Shown piece by piece: positions 6,003-8,453 of a stretch of 8,453 nucleotides of DNA (position 1 is its first letter; each line of letters starts with the position of its first letter). Under the pieces are notes generated by a model. It was not told the origin of the DNA, did not search any database, and saw only the letters and a list, made by a program, of their open reading frames with translations. Both the position numbers and the translations under genes were made by a program. The stretch comes from Deltaproteobacteria bacterium. Lineage in GTDB: Bacteria > Myxococcota_A > UBA9160 > SMWR01. Location: assembly GCA_029261905.1 (NCBI GenBank), contig JAJDAM010000459.1, positions 1 through 8,453 on the forward strand, written 5' to 3'.

Positions 6003-6021
6003 ATCTGATACTCCGTCAGAT
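6003..6021. promoter_or_regulatory. Operator-like inverted repeat over the transcription start
   Basis: ATCTGA (6003-6008), seven bases, TCAGAT (6016-6021): a perfect 6-bp dyad whose first arm begins one base after the -10 hexamer. It covers the predicted start site, a position where a bound repressor would block RNA polymerase. Size and symmetry suit a TetR-like or GntR-like dimer, families that often control acyl-CoA catabolism genes. No regulator gene lies in the window, so the ligand and protein are unknown. Confidence 0.45.
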
Positions 6022-6103
6022 CATGTTCGTCCGTTGCGGCCGTTCGGTTCGAGCCGAGGCGCGTCAGCGTCGAATCGATTGAGCCCAAGCACGAGGATTC
6101 CAC

Positions 6104-7282
6104 ATGAGCAGCCCCGAACCCCGCGAAGATGGCCTCATCCCCCTCGATACCCGCGATGTAGACCGGTGGATCGGCAAGCCACTTGGCGGAGGGCGCTTCA
6201 AGGATCCGGTCGCGACCAACGATATTCGCCGATGGGTCCAGGGGATGCAGAATCCCAATCCGCTGCACTTCGACGAGGAGTACGCGGCAGAAAGCCGATT
6301 CGGCCAGGTCGTCGCGCCCCAGTCCTTCGCGGTCTGTACGGATACGAGCCACGGTGCGGGCCCGGCGATTCAAGGGGTCATCCCCGGTCAGCACATGATC
6401 TTCGGCGGCGATGAGTGGTGGTTCTTCGGGCCGCGAATTCTACCGGGAGATTCGATCACTCACGACCGCATGCTGTACGACTATCGGGTGGCCGAGACGA
6501 AATTCGCCGGGCCGACGATGTTCTCGCGCGGCGACACGACCTACATCAACCAGCGCGGTGAGTTGATTTGCAAGCAGCGCTCGACGTCGGTTCGCTACCT
6601 GGCCGAGAACGCCAGGGCGATGGACATGTTCGCGGGCAACGAAGAAAGAAGTTGGACGGACCAACAGCTCGAAGAACTCGAAAAGAAGCAGATGGAGTAC
6701 TACCAGAGCTTTCTCGATCTGGGGCACGACAAGCGGTTGTTCGCGAAGGTGGGGGACAAGCTTCCTACGCGACCGATCGGACCGCATTCGATTGCGAGCT
6801 TCACGACGGAGTGGCGCTCGTATGGAATGACGGTGTGGGGGGCCACCGTGGAGTACGGCGAGAGTTCGACGATCACCGCCGGTTGGCTTCCCGAGATGTC
6901 CAGGGATCTCGAGGGCGCGAAGATCGATCCGGCGAATGCCGATGGCCTGTACAAGGGGCCATCGCGAGGCCACGTCCAGCCGCGTTATGCGCAATTGATC
7001 GGGATGCCGCGTGGCTACGGATACGGCGCGTCGATGGGGGCGTGGATCATCGACTATCTGACCAATTGGGGCGGCGAATGGAGCGTGATCACTCACAGCA
7101 ACATGCAGTATCGTGCGCCCGCCCTGACGGGAGACATCACCTATCTCGATGGTGAGGTGATCGAACTCGGTCACGACTCCGCCTCCGGTGTGCCTGTGGC
7201 GACCATCAAAGTGACGATGACCAACCAGGACCAGGCCATCATGGCGATTGGAACGGCCGAACTGGTGCTCCCGGCAGCGTAG
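6104..7282 (+). CDS. MaoC-like double-hotdog acyl dehydratase family protein
   Basis: A 392-residue cytoplasmic protein built from two hotdog domains: an N-terminal 'FAS1-like dehydratase' domain (about 15-170) and a C-terminal MaoC-like domain (about 240-390). The first has the hydratase-2 region IRRWVQGMQNPNPLHFDEEY (41-60), followed by SRFGQVVAPQSFAV, the pattern of (R)-specific enoyl-CoA hydratases. The position of the catalytic Asp (usual GDxNPxH) is Asn50 here, while His55 is kept. The second domain has GMPRGYGYGASMGAWIIDYL and YRAPALTGDITYLDGEV but no Asp/His pair. It may therefore hydrate enoyl-CoA by a changed mechanism, need a partner subunit as in heteromeric steroid-chain hydratases, or only bind acyl-CoA. 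The charged stretch at about 180-210 links the domains. GAGGA precedes the ATG by six bases. It is the first gene of an apparent operon with the oxidoreductase 26 bases downstream. Confidence 0.85.
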   Translation: MSSPEPREDGLIPLDTRDVDRWIGKPLGGGRFKDPVATNDIRRWVQGMQNPNPLHFDEEYAAESRFGQVVAPQSFAVCTDTSHGAGPAIQGVIPGQHMIFGGDEWWFFGPRILPGDSITHDRMLYDYRVAETKFAGPTMFSRGDTTYINQRGELICKQRSTSVRYLAENARAMDMFAGNEERSWTDQQLEELEKKQMEYYQSFLDLGHDKRLFAKVGDKLPTRPIGPHSIASFTTEWRSYGMTVWGATVEYGESSTITAGWLPEMSRDLEGAKIDPANADGLYKGPSRGHVQPRYAQLIGMPRGYGYGASMGAWIIDYLTNWGGEWSVITHSNMQYRAPALTGDITYLDGEVIELGHDSASGVPVATIKVTMTNQDQAIMAIGTAELVLPAA

Positions 7283-7308
7283 AACCGTGTCGGATCAGCG
7301 GAGGGCCG

Positions 7309-8202
7309 ATGAAGATCGGAGCCATTTTTCCCACGACCGAGATCGGCACGGATCCGTTCGTCATACGGGATTGGGCACAGACGGCGGAGCAGCTCGGCTA
7401 TTCGCATGTTCTGTGTTACGACCACGTACTGGGCGCCGAGCACGCCGGTCGCAAGCCGGCACTCGGGGGGCCCTACACCGAGAACGATCCATTCCACGAA
7501 CCGTTCGTGCTGTTCGGTTACCTGGCTGGCGTCACCACGCGGTTGGGACTCGCAACGGGAGTGCTGATTCTGCCGCAGCGGCAGACGGCACTCGTTGCGA
7601 AGCAGGCGGCGGAGATCCAGCTGTTGTCCCGAGGGAGGCTGCGGGTGGGCGTCGGCACGGGCTGGAACTACGTCGAATACGACTCGTTGGGAATGCGTTT
7701 CGCTGATCGGGGCAAGCGGCTCGACGCGCAAGTCGCGGTACTACGCGCGTTGTGGAGCGAGCGGCTCGTCGAGTTTCGTGGTGGGTTCCACGAAATCGAG
7801 CGCGCCGGAATTCTTCCCCTTCCCGAGACTGCGATCCCGATCTGGTTCGGCGGCTTTACCGAAGTCGCGCTCCGTCGCGCTGCACGAATTGGGGATGGGT
7901 TCGTATTCGGTGCCACCGCAACGTTGATGCTGCCGATGCTCGCACGTCTTCGCGAACACCTGCGCAGCGAGGGACGTGACGCGGCCCAATTCGGCACCGA
8001 GGCGGTCGTCGATTTCAGTCAATCGCGAGACCAGTGGGGGAAGGAGATCGAGGCGTGGCGCGACGCGGGCGGTACCCATCTCGCAGTTCGTGCAATGGAC
8101 ACCGCCGCCGAGTTCGTCGGAGCACGACGAGTCGGTTTTCAGGGGCCGCAAGATTTCATCGACGCGCTGGAGACTTTCAAGCGCGAGACCGGCTTCGAGT
8201 GA
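7309..8202 (+). CDS. TIGR03619-type luciferase-like F420-dependent oxidoreductase
   Basis: A 297-residue TIM-barrel enzyme of the luciferase-like (LLM) superfamily, probably using coenzyme F420 and possibly FMN. Visible features in order: the first strand MKIGAIFPTTEIGTDP; AEQLGYSHVLCYDHVLG (26-42), with the family Asp-His; TTRLGLATGVLILPQR (76-91); KQAAEIQLLSRGRLRVGVGT (98-117), followed by GWNYVEYDSLGM, a hallmark of the TIGR03619 (Rv2161c-like) subfamily; and IPIWFGGFTEVALRRAARIG (176-195). The length is normal for the family. GGAGGG precedes the ATG by a few bases. Members often sit among lipid and sterol breakdown genes, as here, but their substrates are mostly unknown. F420 use is inferred from the subfamily; no F420 synthesis gene is in the window. 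Confidence 0.9.
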   Translation: MKIGAIFPTTEIGTDPFVIRDWAQTAEQLGYSHVLCYDHVLGAEHAGRKPALGGPYTENDPFHEPFVLFGYLAGVTTRLGLATGVLILPQRQTALVAKQAAEIQLLSRGRLRVGVGTGWNYVEYDSLGMRFADRGKRLDAQVAVLRALWSERLVEFRGGFHEIERAGILPLPETAIPIWFGGFTEVALRRAARIGDGFVFGATATLMLPMLARLREHLRSEGRDAAQFGTEAVVDFSQSRDQWGKEIEAWRDAGGTHLAVRAMDTAAEFVGARRVGFQGPQDFIDALETFKRETGFE

Positions 8203-8293
8203 TGGGGGCCGCGAATCGACCCGGATCTCGATCTGCAGGCCCTCGTCCGCGCGGAGGCGCTCGCCGATTCCGGTCCAAACACCGAGAGGCTCC
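8203..8293 (+). other. Short intergenic gap, no gene recognised
   Basis: Ninety-one GC-rich bases separate the oxidoreductase stop from the ligase start. The only structure noticed is a 10-bp palindrome, TCCGCGCGGA (8246-8255). No clear promoter or T tract was seen, so read-through into the ligase gene is likely. Confidence 0.4.
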
Positions 8294-8453
8294 GTGGAAA
8301 CCAACGATCCCAATCTGACTTTCGGTCGCTTCCTCGCTGACGTGACTCGCCGTCACGGCGATCGCACAGCGATCCATTTCGAGGCGCGATCTCTCAGCTA
8401 CCGCGAGTTGGAAGCCCGTTCGCGACATCTGGCTCGTGCATTAGTTGGTGTCG
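8294..8453 (+). CDS. AMP-dependent acyl-CoA synthetase/ligase, N-terminal fragment
   Basis: Only the first 53 residues are in the window; the gene runs off the right edge. The sequence TFGRFLADVTRRHGDRTAIH, then LSYRELEARSRHLARALVGV, is the typical beginning of ANL-superfamily adenylating enzymes (FadD, acyl-CoA or aryl-CoA ligases), with the 'D-TAI-F....LSY-EL-ARS--LA-AL' pattern. Such enzymes activate a carboxylic acid to acyl-AMP and then acyl-CoA. The start is GTG 8294, with GAGAGG four bases upstream. The AMP-binding P-loop and substrate-binding regions lie outside, so acyl-CoA ligase versus another ANL enzyme cannot be settled, but the neighbours favour a CoA ligase supplying the pathway. 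Confidence 0.82.
   Translation, partial: METNDPNLTFGRFLADVTRRHGDRTAIHFEARSLSYRELEARSRHLARALVGV

Larger units (their letters stand above)
5897..6103. other. Divergent intergenic region between ydbH-like and MaoC-like genes
   Basis: This 207-bp gap separates two divergent starts and should hold promoters for both operons. The plus-strand promoter and an inverted repeat are listed separately. For the minus strand I see only TAAGAT (complement of 5941-5946) as a possible -10, with no convincing -35 at normal spacing, so the ydbH promoter is not resolved. No small gene was seen. Confidence 0.6.

Noticed and set aside
8203..8293. Palindrome TCCGCGCGGA as an operator or terminator
   Set aside because: Short, fully GC-rich apart from its ends, with no loop, T tract or adjacent promoter; such palindromes are common in GC-rich DNA.

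Overview
The window looks like bacterial chromosome from a GC-rich Gram-negative organism. Lipoproteins, signal peptides and a ydbH-ynbE-ydbL-type operon imply an outer membrane. An F420-type luciferase-like oxidoreductase beside acyl-CoA enzymes is typical of actinobacteria, but is also common in uncultured lineages once called deltaproteobacteria (Myxococcota- or Binatota-like groups). I favour such a lineage as an inference only; no rRNA or other phylogenetic marker is present. No tRNA, rRNA, transposase, CRISPR or phage gene was seen.

Layout: (1) 2-787, the C-terminal two thirds of an acyl-CoA dehydrogenase cut by the window edge, followed with a few bases of overlap by a small NfeD-like membrane protein (784-1218). 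(2) 1264-2941, three small exported proteins: a BamE/SmpA-like lipoprotein on the minus strand, then divergently a periplasmic protein with two copies of a motif and a secreted coiled-coil protein. A G-quadruplex-type run lies between the NfeD-like gene and the lipoprotein gene. (3) 3017-5896, minus strand, a three-gene operon transcribed ydbH -> ynbE -> ydbL, encoding an AsmA-like inner-membrane-anchored bridge protein, its short outer-membrane lipoprotein partner and a periplasmic DUF1318 protein. (4) 5897-6103, a divergent intergenic region with a good sigma70-like promoter and a perfect inverted repeat over the predicted transcription start. (5) 6104-8453, plus strand: a double-hotdog MaoC-like protein, a TIGR03619-type luciferase-like oxidoreductase and the start of an acyl-CoA synthetase (AMP-dependent ligase), probably one operon.

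How the genes fit together: both ends carry acyl-CoA enzymes (dehydrogenase; hydratase-like protein, flavin/F420 oxidoreductase, CoA ligase), suggesting catabolism of a fatty acid, sterol side chain or other hydrophobic acid. The middle is an envelope block whose best understood part, the YdbH/YnbE/YdbL system, moves or balances phospholipids between the two membranes. Whether this adjacency is functional is unknown. I see no clearly undescribed system. The most interesting points are the operator-like repeat, the hotdog protein lacking its usual catalytic aspartate, the internally duplicated periplasmic protein, and the envelope block set within lipid catabolism genes.
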